Positions 37,567 to 46,225 are shown, numbered from the stretch's first letter. The stretch is DNA of 61,045 nt from Collimonas antrihumi (GCF_018304965.1 NZ_JAGQED010000028.1:1-61045), one strand, 5' to 3'. Numbers and translations are program-made. The notes: generated by a model from the sequence alone, not told the origin.

Positions 37567-37986
37567 TCACAACCGGAAAAGCGTGGTTTGATCAGGCTCT
37601 CCATCAAAATATTTTCGCAAGCACTCGTTGAAAATCTGATTGTCGGAGCTAGCCTGAGCAAACAAAGTCATCGACGATTGAAATTTCATATAGTCCGGGA
37701 AACCAAAAATTTCTTCGACCGAACGCCCGTCCACAGCAGCAACTAGCCCGCTGCAATCCCGTAGCCGTGGTCCAAGCAGCGGATGTTCCAGATACGCCTT
37801 GGCTTCGTCAAGCGAGGAGATAGCATATTTGGATGCCATCTCGCTGTGGCCCAAGCCCTGAATCTGAGGGAAAATAAACCACATCCAATGACTTCTCTTT
37901 CTGCCTTTGCTTAGTTCTTCGCATACGATATCGAAGATTGGCTGTTGGGCAGCCACGAAGCGTTGCAGATTATATTGATCGTTCAC
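37567..37986 (-). CDS. DUF1810 family protein
   Basis: A small soluble protein (139 aa from GTG at 37986). It shows the DUF1810 pattern: 'YNLQRFVAAQQPIFDIVCEELSKGRKRSHWMWFIFPQIQGLGHSEMA', then 'YLEHPLLGPRLRDC' and 'DYMKFQSSMTLFA'. The GTG is preferred because an AGGGAG Shine-Dalgarno lies 6 bp upstream and the family begins at 'NLQRF'; an ATG at 38001 adds five residues. Function unknown. It is divergent from the VOC gene with 32 bp between starts. Confidence 0.85.
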   Translation of the reverse strand: MNDQYNLQRFVAAQQPIFDIVCEELSKGRKRSHWMWFIFPQIQGLGHSEMASKYAISSLDEAKAYLEHPLLGPRLRDCSGLVAAVDGRSVEEIFGFPDYMKFQSSMTLFAQASSDNQIFNECLRKYFDGEPDQTTLFRL

Positions 37987-38018
37987 GTCTTTCTCCCTCA
38001 TATCGAAAGGAAAAAACC

Positions 38019-38414
38019 TTGATCTCTCATGTCTTTGTCGGCACCACCGATTTTCAGCGCGCATTCCGGTTTTATTCGGCTGTCATGGAGACCCTGGACC
38101 TGCAGCTGAAATTTTGCGATGCAGATAAACCATGGGCGGCCTGGATGGCCAGCGGCAAGGCACGCCCCCTGTTCATTATCGGTTCTCCTTACAACGGCGA
38201 AATGGCAACTGCCGGCAACGGCCAGATGGTCGCCCTGCTCGCCCTGACCCGGGCTGCCGTCGACAACACCTATGCTGCCGCTTTGAAAAACGGCGGCCGG
38301 TGTGAAGGCGCGCCCGGCTTACGCCCTGAATATCATGCCGATTATTATGGCGCCTATTTCCGCGATGCCGACGGCAATAAAATGTGCGTTTGCTGTCACG
38401 ATGCAGCGGTTTAG
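38019..38414 (+). CDS. VOC (glyoxalase/bleomycin-resistance fold) protein
   Basis: A 131-aa single VOC module. The start is TTG at 38019 with AAAGG 8 bp upstream; an earlier in-frame start would run through the divergent gene. 'ISHVFVGTTDFQRAFRFYSAVMETL' gives the first beta-alpha-beta unit with metal ligand His, and 'YGAYFRDADGNKMCVCCHD' the last strand with the usual 'DPDGN'-like turn. Substrate unknown; not a typical GloA. Confidence 0.85.
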   Translation: MISHVFVGTTDFQRAFRFYSAVMETLDLQLKFCDADKPWAAWMASGKARPLFIIGSPYNGEMATAGNGQMVALLALTRAAVDNTYAAALKNGGRCEGAPGLRPEYHADYYGAYFRDADGNKMCVCCHDAAV

Positions 38415-38512
38415 AGCTTAGCTGCGCGCCGCCATCACGTTAAAACAGGACACCAACTCAAGTATGATGTCCTGCCGAAAACACTGCTTTAATTGTCCGG
38501 GAAGCGCTGGCG

Positions 38513-38776
38513 TCAAAACGACGTGCATTGGATTAAGCCGGGGTGACTAAAGCAAGTTGTCGTAGCCGGGTAACGTTCGGTATTGTCTTTTGTGTCCAGC
38601 CGCAGCACGCAACTACGCCATTCGTCGGAATTGCCTTTATACCCCAGTCTGTCGCAAGCCGGTCCGTAGATGCGCATCATCTGGTCGACATCGCGTTGCG
38701 CCTGGGCGGCACGTTCGGCGTCCGTCGCGCAACCGGCCAGCATGGCGACCGCCGCCAGGATCATGAGTGTACGCAT
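38513..38776 (-). CDS. Small putative lipoprotein
   Basis: An 87-aa protein from the ATG at 38776, with a strong GGAAGGAG Shine-Dalgarno. It has a lipoprotein signal 'MRTLMILAAVAMLAGC' with the lipobox Cys at 16, then a short Asp/Arg-rich body with four further Cys residues ('PACDRLGYKGNSDEWRSC', 'TTTCFSHPGLIQC'), which may form disulfides in the periplasm. Similar orphan lipoproteins are common in Burkholderiales. No function is evident; it stands alone between a convergent VOC gene and higB. Confidence 0.75.
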   Translation of the reverse strand: MRTLMILAAVAMLAGCATDAERAAQAQRDVDQMMRIYGPACDRLGYKGNSDEWRSCVLRLDTKDNTERYPATTTCFSHPGLIQCTSF

Positions 38777-38960
38777 AAGAAACTCCTTCCTTTCGGTTCT
38801 GTTCAGCAAGCTACGATGAACTCCGGTTTTTCTACTTGTGGCAAGCAAATGCATGAACGGGCATCGCCTATTGTGACAATAGTATAGGCCAGAGCCTATT
38901 GCTTCACCGTTTCCTATTATGCATAGTTGCTACCAGATGTAACTTGCGAGACGGTCGTTC

Positions 38961-39028
38961 CCCATGGCAAGAATACATTGCCTCCATCCACCCATGGCAT
39001 TTAACGTTTGACGTATAACGCCTAACGT
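38961..39028. promoter_or_regulatory. Repeat cluster in front of higBA, candidate HigA operator
   Basis: Two exact copies of CCCATGGCA (38961-38969 and 38991-38999) start exactly 30 bp apart. Immediately after come four degenerate 7-bp units TTAACGT, TTGACGT, ATAACGC, CTAACGT (39001-39028). The cluster ends 15 bp before the higB ATG. HigA-type antitoxins normally repress their own promoter, so these are plausible binding sites. No convincing -35/-10 pair was found. Confidence 0.45.
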
Positions 39029-39043
39029 AATACCCTTCCAATT

Positions 39044-39322
39044 ATGATACTTAGCTTCTGCTGTGGCGATACTGAAGCCTTGTTTGCAGGTAAACGCGTT
39101 GCAAAATTTGCAAACATTACCAATGTTGCGGAACGAAAGCTTCAGCAGTTAGACAGTGCGGTGACACTTAATTTTGTCCGTTCGCCGCCCGGTAACCGTT
39201 TAGAGGCGCTAGCTGGCAATCGCTCTGGCCAGCACAGTATCCGGGTGAATGATCAATGGCGAATCTGCTTCGTTTGGACTGCCCGAGGAGTGGAGAATGT
39301 TGAGATGGTTGACTATCATTAG
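39044..39322 (+). CDS. higB: HigB-type toxin (RelE superfamily mRNA interferase)
   Basis: A 92-aa ribosome-dependent mRNA-cleaving toxin. The whole length matches the family: 'FCCGDTEALFAGKRVAKFANI' at the N-terminus, the core 'PPGNRLEALAGNRSGQHSIRVNDQWRICFVW', and the terminal 'VEMVDYH'. The higB-first order with the antitoxin 10 bp downstream is the typical hig arrangement. Confidence 0.93.
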   Translation: MILSFCCGDTEALFAGKRVAKFANITNVAERKLQQLDSAVTLNFVRSPPGNRLEALAGNRSGQHSIRVNDQWRICFVWTARGVENVEMVDYH

Positions 39323-39332
39323 GAATCAAATC

Positions 39333-39644
39333 ATGAGCAAAATCAAAAATGGCATGCGGCCAATCCACCCGGGAGAAATTCTGCGGGAGGAATATCTGAA
39401 TCAAATCCCGATGAGCGCAAATGCTCTCGCGATAGCGCTGCACGTCCCGGCCACTCGCATCAGTGAAATCGTGCACGAGCGGCGCGGCATAACCGCCGAC
39501 ACCGCGTTACGCCTTGCCCGATTCTTCGGCAATGATGCACAGTCCTGGCTGAATCTCCAACAAACCTACGACCTTAAAATTGCTGAAAAAGAAATCTTGG
39601 CTAAGATCACAAGGGAAGTTCAACCTCTGGCACAGGCTGCCTGA
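39333..39644 (+). CDS. higA: HigA-type antitoxin (XRE helix-turn-helix)
   Basis: A 103-aa antitoxin and repressor. 'MRPIHPGEILREEYLNQIPMSANALAIALHVPATRISEIVHERRGITADTALRLARFFG' is the VapI/HigA helix-turn-helix region, with a C-terminal tail 'LKIAEKEILAKITREVQPL' for dimerisation or toxin binding. The ATG at 39333 follows higB by 10 bp with an AGGA Shine-Dalgarno. It ends 15 bp before the inverted-repeat element. Confidence 0.93.
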   Translation: MSKIKNGMRPIHPGEILREEYLNQIPMSANALAIALHVPATRISEIVHERRGITADTALRLARFFGNDAQSWLNLQQTYDLKIAEKEILAKITREVQPLAQAA

Positions 39645-39659
39645 CGTTGATCTTGATCT

Positions 39660-39790
39660 GCGTAGGGTGGGCACGCTTTTGTGCCAACGCGTTACTGTGA
39701 TAAACGGAGTACAAACTCTCGCGGCGCGGAAACAGGCGCATGTACGTGGTGTGAATTCCGCGTGGGCACAAAAACGTGCCCACCCCACGC
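39660..39790. repeat. 131-bp MITE-like element with 26-bp terminal inverted repeats
   Basis: The left arm (39660-39685, beginning GCGTAGGGTGGGCACG) and right arm (39765-39790, ending CGTGCCCACCCCACGC) match at 24 of 26 positions as inverted repeats around a 79-bp core. Each arm also folds on itself (GGCAC-GCTTTT-GTGCC). No transposase is inside and no clear target duplication was found. It lies between higA and the heme receptor promoter. The 325-bp stretch 39645-39969 otherwise holds only the promoter and leader. Confidence 0.7.
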
Positions 39791-39818
39791 GACTGCTAAC
39801 ATTTGCTTGATTAATAAC

Positions 39819-39848
39819 TTGTAAATAGTAATAATTCTCATTTATAAT
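39819..39848 (+). promoter_or_regulatory. Sigma-70 promoter of the heme-uptake operon
   Basis: TTGTAA (39819-39824), 18-bp spacer, perfect TATAAT (39843-39848). The spacer is filled by a Fur-like site. The mRNA would begin near 39855, leaving a leader of about 115 nt before the proposed TTG start of the receptor. Confidence 0.65.
39824..39842. promoter_or_regulatory. Fur box in the heme operon promoter
   Basis: The 19-bp site AATAGTAATAATTCTCATT matches 12 of 19 positions of the consensus GATAATGATAATCATTATC. It lies between the -35 and -10, the usual place for iron-Fur repression of heme and siderophore genes. Confidence 0.65.
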
Positions 39849-39969
39849 CGACTCAACGTAATGCAATCTCGTGGATTGCCTGCCCTCAGATACTTCTCTC
39901 TTTCCAGCCAGCCGCATCCCCAGCGTCGCCAGCCACTCAACAAGTTTGACTGTTTTGGAGCACGACGCT

Positions 39970-42225
39970 TTGCCCAATTTATACCCAACCCGCATCGCGA
40001 TGCCAGGAATGCCTGCAGCCGCCAACTTTGCCGTCTTCGCCACGATCGCCGTATCGCTGCCGGTTTTTGCCCAGAGCGCGCCGCAGCTGCTGGCAGGCAC
40101 CTATGCCACCAGCCACACGCTCGACGAAATATCGGTGACTGCAACCCGCAGCGAGACCGCGGTGTCACGCACGCCCAGCAGTATTTCCGTGATCAACGCC
40201 GACACCATCGAAGAACAGCAGCCCAGGGACGTCAAGGATCTGCTGCGCTACGAACCTGGCGTCACGGTCAGGCACGGGCCTTACCGGCCATCGTCGGCGG
40301 CTACCGCCGGTGGCCGCGGCGGTAACGAAGGCATCAATATTCGCGGGCTGGAAGGCAACCGGATTCTGTTGATGGAAGACGGCACACGCCTGCCGAGCGC
40401 GTTTTCGTTCGGGCCGCTGGAAGCCGGCCGGGGCGACTATGTGCAGATGGATATGTATAAACGGGTGGAAATCCTGCGCGGACCGGCATCGGCCATGTAC
40501 GGCAGCGACGGCCTGACCGGCGCCGTCAACTTCATCACCAAGGATCCATCCGACTTCCTGAAGATTTTCAACAAGCCGACTTACTTCTCGATCAAACCCA
40601 GCTACGACTCTACCGATGGCAGCACCTCGACTACTGCCGTCGCCGCTTTCGGCGGCGAACGCTTCGAAGGCTTGATCATCGCCAACAAGCGCGACGGCCA
40701 TGGGGTTGACACCAAGGGCACACGCGATATCGTCGGCCCCAACCGCGATACCGCCAATCCGCAAAACGTGCATGGCAACGGGCTACTCGGCAAGCTGGTA
40801 TTCAAGGCCAGCGCCCAGGATACCTTCACCGCCACCATCAATCATCAGGAACAGAAAACCGACTCCAACGTACTGTCCGCGGTTACGGCAAGTACGCTGG
40901 CATTGCGCGCTAACGATAAACTCGAACGCAATCGCTACAGCCTCGGCTACGATTTCAAGGACGCCAACAATCCTTATTTCCAGAACGCCCATGCGCAGAT
41001 CTACTACCAGGACGCCAGGAATCATCAGTTCTCCTATGAAGACCGGTTCCCGGCAGTTGATCGCACACGCGACAACACCTATCAGGAACGCACCTACGGC
41101 GCTTCGGCGCAGGCCGAAAGCGGCTTCGCCACCGGCATCCTGCAGCACAAGCTGGTTTACGGTTTTGATCTCAGCACGGCACGCATCAGCGGACTGCGCG
41201 ACGGCACCATTCCTGGCGTCGGCGAATCGCCGTTCCCCAACAAGGCTTTCCCGAATACAGACTACTCGCTGTTCGGCGCTTTCATCCAGGATGAAATCCG
41301 GCTGTCGCAAAACGGCGCGCTCAGTATCACGCCCGGCTTGCGCTTCGACGGCTATCGCCTGACACCGGATGAGAATGATCCGTCCTACACTGGCAAACCC
41401 ACCAAATCGAGCGGCAGTGCCGTATCGCCGCGGCTGGCATTGATGGTTGAGATCAGCCCGGCACTGCTGCCTTACATCCAGTACGCACGCGGTTTCCGCA
41501 CGCCGACGCCGGACCAGGTCAACAACAGTTTCGGCAATCCGATCTACGGCTACGCCACTATCGGCAATCCAGATCTGAAACCGGAAACCAGCAACACGTT
41601 CGAACTCGGCTTGCGCGGCAAACTGGACGGAGGCAACAGCGTCCTGCGCTACAGCACGGCGGTCTTCACCGGCAACTACAACAATTTCATCTCACAAGAA
41701 GTGGTGGGTGGCAGCGGCCGGCCGTTCGTCGATCCGCTCATCTACCAGTATGTCAATCGCGCTAAGGCCCGCATCAGCGGCGCCGAAGCGAGAATCGACT
41801 GGCAACTGGCCAACGGCCTCGGCTTCAAGGCCGGTATGGCTTATACCAAAGGTCACACTGAAGGCGCCGACGGCAGCAGCACGCCGCTCGATACGGTCAA
41901 TCCTTTCATGGCGGTATTCGGTTTGCGCTACGAACCTGGCGAACGCTGGTACGGACAAACCGACTTCATCTACCAAAGCGCCAAACGCCGTAGCGACATG
42001 AGCAAGCAAACCGACTTTGCACCACCGGCTGCCTTCGTCATGGATCTGCGCGGCGGCTACACCATCAGCAAGAACGTTGCGCTGTTCGCCGGCATCCACA
42101 ACCTGTTCAATCGCCAATACTGGAACTGGTCGGATGTACGCGGCCTGGCCGACAGCTCGACAGTGAAAAATGCTTATACCGCCCCCGGCCGCAGCTTTAA
42201 CGTCGGCTTGAAATTCCAGTATTAA
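39970..42225 (+). CDS. TonB-dependent heme/hemoglobin outer-membrane receptor
   Basis: A 22-strand outer-membrane porin importing heme. From the TTG at 39970 (GGAG 9 bp upstream) it is 751 aa with a signal peptide ending near 'SLPVFAQS'. The TonB box 'DEISVTATR' is followed by the plug ('GINIRGLEGNRILLMEDGTRLP', 'VEILRGPASAMYGSDGLTGAVNF') and the barrel, ending '...FNVGLKFQY' with the aromatic C-terminus. Heme-receptor marks are present: an 'FRTP' box in 'YARGFRTPTPDQV' and 'NPDLKPETS' (FRAP/NPNL-like). A GTG at 39871 or the ATG at 40000 are other possible starts. It heads the Fur-controlled operon. Confidence 0.93.
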   Translation: MPNLYPTRIAMPGMPAAANFAVFATIAVSLPVFAQSAPQLLAGTYATSHTLDEISVTATRSETAVSRTPSSISVINADTIEEQQPRDVKDLLRYEPGVTVRHGPYRPSSAATAGGRGGNEGINIRGLEGNRILLMEDGTRLPSAFSFGPLEAGRGDYVQMDMYKRVEILRGPASAMYGSDGLTGAVNFITKDPSDFLKIFNKPTYFSIKPSYDSTDGSTSTTAVAAFGGERFEGLIIANKRDGHGVDTKGTRDIVGPNRDTANPQNVHGNGLLGKLVFKASAQDTFTATINHQEQKTDSNVLSAVTASTLALRANDKLERNRYSLGYDFKDANNPYFQNAHAQIYYQDARNHQFSYEDRFPAVDRTRDNTYQERTYGASAQAESGFATGILQHKLVYGFDLSTARISGLRDGTIPGVGESPFPNKAFPNTDYSLFGAFIQDEIRLSQNGALSITPGLRFDGYRLTPDENDPSYTGKPTKSSGSAVSPRLALMVEISPALLPYIQYARGFRTPTPDQVNNSFGNPIYGYATIGNPDLKPETSNTFELGLRGKLDGGNSVLRYSTAVFTGNYNNFISQEVVGGSGRPFVDPLIYQYVNRAKARISGAEARIDWQLANGLGFKAGMAYTKGHTEGADGSSTPLDTVNPFMAVFGLRYEPGERWYGQTDFIYQSAKRRSDMSKQTDFAPPAAFVMDLRGGYTISKNVALFAGIHNLFNRQYWNWSDVRGLADSSTVKNAYTAPGRSFNVGLKFQY

Positions 42226-42252
42226 TTCAACTTCCCGGACAAGGAGAAAACA

Positions 42253-43341
42253 ATGCCTACCACCAGCCCATCCAAGCAACGTGATCAACAGCAATTGCGC
42301 GCGGATTTCTTAAACGCTAAACGCGAACAGAAACTGCGCAATCGCGATGCCGCCGCCGCGATCGGCATTACCGAAGGCGAAGCCATTGCCGCCTGCGTCG
42401 GTATCGAGGCAATCCGCTTGATGCCGCGTTTTGTGGAATTGTTTGAAGAAGTGCCGCTGCTCGGCCCGGTCATGGCGCTCACCCGCAATGACAGCGCCGT
42501 GCATGAAAAGGACGGCACCTATCAAAAGATGAGCCATAACGATCTGGTCGGCCTGGCGTTAGGCGAAGCCATCGACTTGCGGATTTTCTATAAACAATGG
42601 CGCTTCGCTTGCGCCGTGATTGAAGAAATCGCACGTGGCGCCGAAAAGACAACGCAAAAAAGCCTGCAGTTCTACGACCTGCACGGTGAGGCAGTACACA
42701 AGGTGTTCTTGCGCGAACACAGCAATCACGAAGCCTTCGATGCGTTGGTGGCGCGCTGGCGCGATCCTGACCAACAACCCGGCATGAAGGTAGAACCAGT
42801 GCCGCCAGCAGCCATCGACAGTCCCGATTCAGAAATCGATGGCGACGGCTTCCGCGCCGCCTGGAAAGGCATGACCGACACCCATCAGTTCTTCGGCCTG
42901 CTGCGCGATTTCGGCGTCAGCCGGACCCAGGCGCTGCGACTGGCGCCACCGCAGTTTGTGCGCCAGGTCGACAACAGCGCTACCCGTAGCATATTGGAGC
43001 AAGCTGCCGCCAGCGCGTTACCGATCATGGTTTTTGTAGCCAACCGCGGCATGATCCAGATCCACTCTGGCGCAGTCGCCAACGTCAAGGTAATGGGACC
43101 TTGGCTAAACATACTGGATCCCGGCTTCAATCTGCATCTGCGGGAAGATCTGATTGCTTCGAGCTGGGTGGTGAGCAAGCCGACTAGCGACGGCGAAGTC
43201 ACTTCACTCGAAGTGTTCGACCATGATGGCAATACCATCGCGATGCTGTTCGGCGTACGCAAACCGGGTCAACCAGAACTGACCGCATGGCGCGCCGCGG
43301 CCTTGAGTTTGCCGCTTGCAGCAAGCATGGCGGAGGCGTAG
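42253..43341 (+). CDS. hemS: Hemin-degrading factor, HemS/HmuS family
   Basis: A cytoplasmic heme-binding protein that handles or degrades imported heme. The 362-aa protein shows two HemS/ChuX repeats: 'LPRF...LGPVMALTRNDSAVHEKDGTY' in the first half and 'ALPIMVFVANRGMIQIHSGAV...NILDPGFNLHL' in the second, the normal full-length layout. Strong GGAGAAAA Shine-Dalgarno 27 bp after the receptor stop. The hmuT start follows its stop by 2 bp. Confidence 0.93.
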   Translation: MPTTSPSKQRDQQQLRADFLNAKREQKLRNRDAAAAIGITEGEAIAACVGIEAIRLMPRFVELFEEVPLLGPVMALTRNDSAVHEKDGTYQKMSHNDLVGLALGEAIDLRIFYKQWRFACAVIEEIARGAEKTTQKSLQFYDLHGEAVHKVFLREHSNHEAFDALVARWRDPDQQPGMKVEPVPPAAIDSPDSEIDGDGFRAAWKGMTDTHQFFGLLRDFGVSRTQALRLAPPQFVRQVDNSATRSILEQAAASALPIMVFVANRGMIQIHSGAVANVKVMGPWLNILDPGFNLHLREDLIASSWVVSKPTSDGEVTSLEVFDHDGNTIAMLFGVRKPGQPELTAWRAAALSLPLAASMAEA

Positions 43342-43343
43342 AC

Positions 43344-44246
43344 GTGAAGTCGCACATCAATGCACAACGGCGCTTGCTGTTAAGCGGCAGCGCGGCCAGT
43401 CTGCTGTTAAGCGCCCTGCCCGCTCTGGCGACGACAAAAGCCGCAACGGCCACCACACCACGCCGCGTGGTGGTGGCCGGCGGCGCCATCACCGAGGTGG
43501 TGTATGCGCTGGATGCCGGTGCGGTCCTGATCGGCGCCGATACCACCAGCACCTATCCCGCCGCAGCGCTGGCGCTGCCCAAGATGGGCTATCAGCGCGC
43601 ATTGTCGGCCGAGGGCGTGTTGTCGCTGCATCCAGATCTGCTGCTGGCATCTGCGGATGCCGGCCCGCCGACCACGCTGCAACAGATTGCCGCGGCGGGA
43701 GTGCGGGTGATCCGGCTAGGTGAGCGGCATGACGTAAATACCGTACGTGGAAAAATTACCGGTGTAGCCTCTGCACTCGACTTGGCCGCACGCGGTAAGA
43801 CGCTGCTACAACGCTTCGACGGCGAATGGCAGACTGCTTTGGCGTTGGTTCAAAAACAGCATCCGGCCAAGCCGCCGCGCGTCCTGTTCATCCTCAGTAA
43901 TAGCGGCACGCAGGCCATGGTTGCCGGCCGCGACACCGCGGCCGACGCCATGATCCGCTACGCCGGAGCAATCAACGCTACTTCGGACGGCAAAGGTTTC
44001 AAAGGCTACAAACCCCTGACCGCAGAGAGCGCGGTTGCAAGCGCGCCCGACATCCTGCTGATTGCCAGCGAAAGCCTGGCGGCGATAGGCGGCGTCGACC
44101 GATTACTGGCTAGCCCAGGCATTTCCCTGACGCCGGCAGCTAAAGCAAGGCGAGTAGTGTCCGATATGGATTCGCTGTTGCTGCTTGGCTTCGGGCCGCG
44201 TCTGCCGCAGGCGCTGAGCCAACTATCCACCCAACTTTATTCCTGA
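43344..44246 (+). CDS. hmuT: Heme ABC transporter periplasmic binding protein
   Basis: HmuT carries heme from the receptor to the inner-membrane transporter. From the GTG at 43344 (GGAGG upstream inside hemS) it is 300 aa with a signal peptide 'VKSHINAQRRLLLSGSAASLLLSALPALA'. A class III solute-binding fold follows: 'RVVVAGGAITEVVYALDAG', 'TSTYPAAALALPKMGYQRALSAEGVLSLHPDLLLAS'. The conserved Tyr in the 'PKMGYQRALS' loop is the usual heme ligand. Confidence 0.92.
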   Translation: MKSHINAQRRLLLSGSAASLLLSALPALATTKAATATTPRRVVVAGGAITEVVYALDAGAVLIGADTTSTYPAAALALPKMGYQRALSAEGVLSLHPDLLLASADAGPPTTLQQIAAAGVRVIRLGERHDVNTVRGKITGVASALDLAARGKTLLQRFDGEWQTALALVQKQHPAKPPRVLFILSNSGTQAMVAGRDTAADAMIRYAGAINATSDGKGFKGYKPLTAESAVASAPDILLIASESLAAIGGVDRLLASPGISLTPAAKARRVVSDMDSLLLLGFGPRLPQALSQLSTQLYS

Positions 44247-44278
44247 CCATTGATCATCAATCATTAACTAACGCTGCA

Positions 44279-45385
44279 ATGTCATCCTCATTTCCTAGCG
44301 CACTGCCCGGTTCTGTAGCCGCTGCTGTCCATGTACCAGAGTTGCCGCGTAAAAGCCGGCAACGCACGGTGCTGGCGGTTCTGTTACTGCTATTGATCGT
44401 CACCACGCTGTTATGCGCCGCATTGGGCGCTTATCAAATCGATCCCTGGCGCATCCCGCTGCTGCTGTGGCCTGGCAGCCAGCTTGACATGGCAGATACG
44501 CAAACCCGCGCGGTGCTGATGGATATCCGCTTGCCGCGGGTGCTGCTGGCGATCCTGGTCGGCTGCGGTTTCGGCGCCGCCGGCAGCGCCATGCAAGCCT
44601 TGTTTCGCAATCCGCTAGCCGATCCGGGCCTGATCGGCGTCTCCAGCGGCGCCGCGCTCGGGGCGGCACTGACCATCGTGCTGGGCACCACGCTATGGCC
44701 GGATGCATTGCGCGTGGTCGGCATTTACGCACCGATGCTGGCCGCTTTCATCGGCGCCCTGGCGGTGGCGATGCTGGTGTATCGGATCGGTGCTGCCCGT
44801 GGCCGTCTGGCGCTGCCCCTTCTGCTGTTGGCTGGCATCGCCATCAATGCCATCGTCGGCGCTGCCATCGGCCTGCTGATCTATGTCGCCAGCGACGACC
44901 AGCTGCGCACACTCACCTTCTGGAACCTGGGCAGCCTGGCCGGCGCGCAATGGTCTTTGCTGGCGGTGGCGACGCCGGTGGTGGTATTCAGCATCGCCGC
45001 CCTGGCGCGACATTCCGCCGCGCTGAATGCCATGTTGCTGGGAGAGGCAGAAGCCATGCATCTGGGCGTGCCGGTACAAGCCATCAAACGCCAGGTGCTG
45101 ATTGCCAGCGCGCTGTGCGTCGGCGCGCTGGTGGCTTGCACCGGCACCATCGGCTTCATCGGCCTGGTGGCGCCACACTGCATCCGCCTCGCCTGCGGGC
45201 CGGATCAGCGCGTGGTGCTTCCGGGGGCGTTGCTGTTCGGCGCCATCCTGACTTTGGCTGCGGATCTGATCGCGCGCACCGTTGCAGCGCCGGCCGAAAT
45301 GCCCTTGGGTATCCTTACCGCGTTGCTGGGCGGGCCGTTCTTCATGGTGCTGCTGTGGCGCCGACGCGGGCAACTGGGCCTCTAA
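44279..45385 (+). CDS. hmuU: Heme ABC transporter permease (FecCD family)
   Basis: A 368-aa inner-membrane permease with about ten hydrophobic helices. FecCD marks include 'RLPRVLLAILVGCGFGAAGSAMQALFRNPLADPGLIGVSSGAALGA' near residues 85-130 and 'CTGTIGFIGLVAPHCIRLACG' near the C-terminus, the ATPase-contact region. It begins with ATG, 32 bp after hmuT, and is followed by hmuV after 18 bp. Confidence 0.94.
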   Translation: MSSSFPSALPGSVAAAVHVPELPRKSRQRTVLAVLLLLLIVTTLLCAALGAYQIDPWRIPLLLWPGSQLDMADTQTRAVLMDIRLPRVLLAILVGCGFGAAGSAMQALFRNPLADPGLIGVSSGAALGAALTIVLGTTLWPDALRVVGIYAPMLAAFIGALAVAMLVYRIGAARGRLALPLLLLAGIAINAIVGAAIGLLIYVASDDQLRTLTFWNLGSLAGAQWSLLAVATPVVVFSIAALARHSAALNAMLLGEAEAMHLGVPVQAIKRQVLIASALCVGALVACTGTIGFIGLVAPHCIRLACGPDQRVVLPGALLFGAILTLAADLIARTVAAPAEMPLGILTALLGGPFFMVLLWRRRGQLGL

Positions 45386-45403
45386 CCAATCTGGAATAGC
45401 ACG

Positions 45404-46225
45404 ATGTTAATGGCAAGCGATCTCTCACTGCGGCGCGGCAGCAAAACCATCTTGCGCAATCTCAGCCTGCATATCCAGCCGGGTGAAATCGTCGCCCTGC
45501 TGGGTCGCAACGGGGCAGGTAAAAGCACGTTGCTAAAAGCCATGTCCGGCGAGTTTCACGGCAAGCTGCAAAATAGCGAGGCGCAACTAACCGGACATAT
45601 TTCGCTCAACGGCATACCACTTGCGCAGCTGAGGCCGCAGCAACTGGCCACTACTCGCGCGGTATTGCCGCAAAGCGTGCAATTTTCCTTTCCATTCACC
45701 GCCATGGAAATCGCGTTGCTGGGCCGTTATCCGCATGGCGGTGGCGGCAGCATGAACGACCGCCTGATCGCCATGGAAGCGCTGGCGCTAGCCGGCGCCG
45801 CCGCGTTGGCAGAGCGGGATGTCACGACACTCTCCGGCGGCGAGTTGGCACGGGTGCAATTCGCCCGCGTGCTGGCGCAATTGCGGCCGCAACATGAGCA
45901 TGAGCAATCGCAGCCTGTCCCCCGCTATCTGTTGCTTGATGAACCGACCGCCGCCCTGGATCTGGCGCATCAACACCATTTGCTCAACACTTTGCGGCAG
46001 TTGGCGAAAGAATGGAATATCGGCGTTCTGGCGATCATGCACGACCCCAACCTGGCGGCGCGCTATGCCGATCAGTTGGCGTGGCTAGCGGACGGCGCCC
46101 TGCTGGCACAGGATACGCCGGCGCTGACCATGACGCCGCATATCGTCAAGACTTGCCTGGGGATTGATGTCGACGTAGTCCGGCAAGCCGGCAAGCCGCC
46201 GTTCGCGATGCCTTGCATGGCCTGA
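45404..46225 (+). CDS. hmuV: Heme ABC transporter ATP-binding protein
   Basis: A 273-aa ATPase driving heme import. Walker A 'GRNGAGKST', the Q-loop near 'VLPQSVQF', signature 'LSGGELARVQFARVL', Walker B 'YLLLDEPTAALD' and the switch His in 'AIMHDPNLAA' are all intact. It is the last gene of the operon; rmuC is convergent 48 bp away and only a weak 5-bp hairpin lies between. Confidence 0.94.
   Translation: MLMASDLSLRRGSKTILRNLSLHIQPGEIVALLGRNGAGKSTLLKAMSGEFHGKLQNSEAQLTGHISLNGIPLAQLRPQQLATTRAVLPQSVQFSFPFTAMEIALLGRYPHGGGGSMNDRLIAMEALALAGAAALAERDVTTLSGGELARVQFARVLAQLRPQHEHEQSQPVPRYLLLDEPTAALDLAHQHHLLNTLRQLAKEWNIGVLAIMHDPNLAARYADQLAWLADGALLAQDTPALTMTPHIVKTCLGIDVDVVRQAGKPPFAMPCMA

Noticed and set aside
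38446-38474. Terminator after the VOC gene (CAGGACA/TGTCCTG)
   Set aside because: 7-bp stem with a 15-nt loop and no T-tract; too weak to list as a terminator.
39861-40325. A frame starting at ATG 39861 that could have been a HemP/HmuP-like gene
   Set aside because: It overlaps the receptor gene in another frame and lacks the HmuP pattern; the receptor frame has signal peptide and TonB box.
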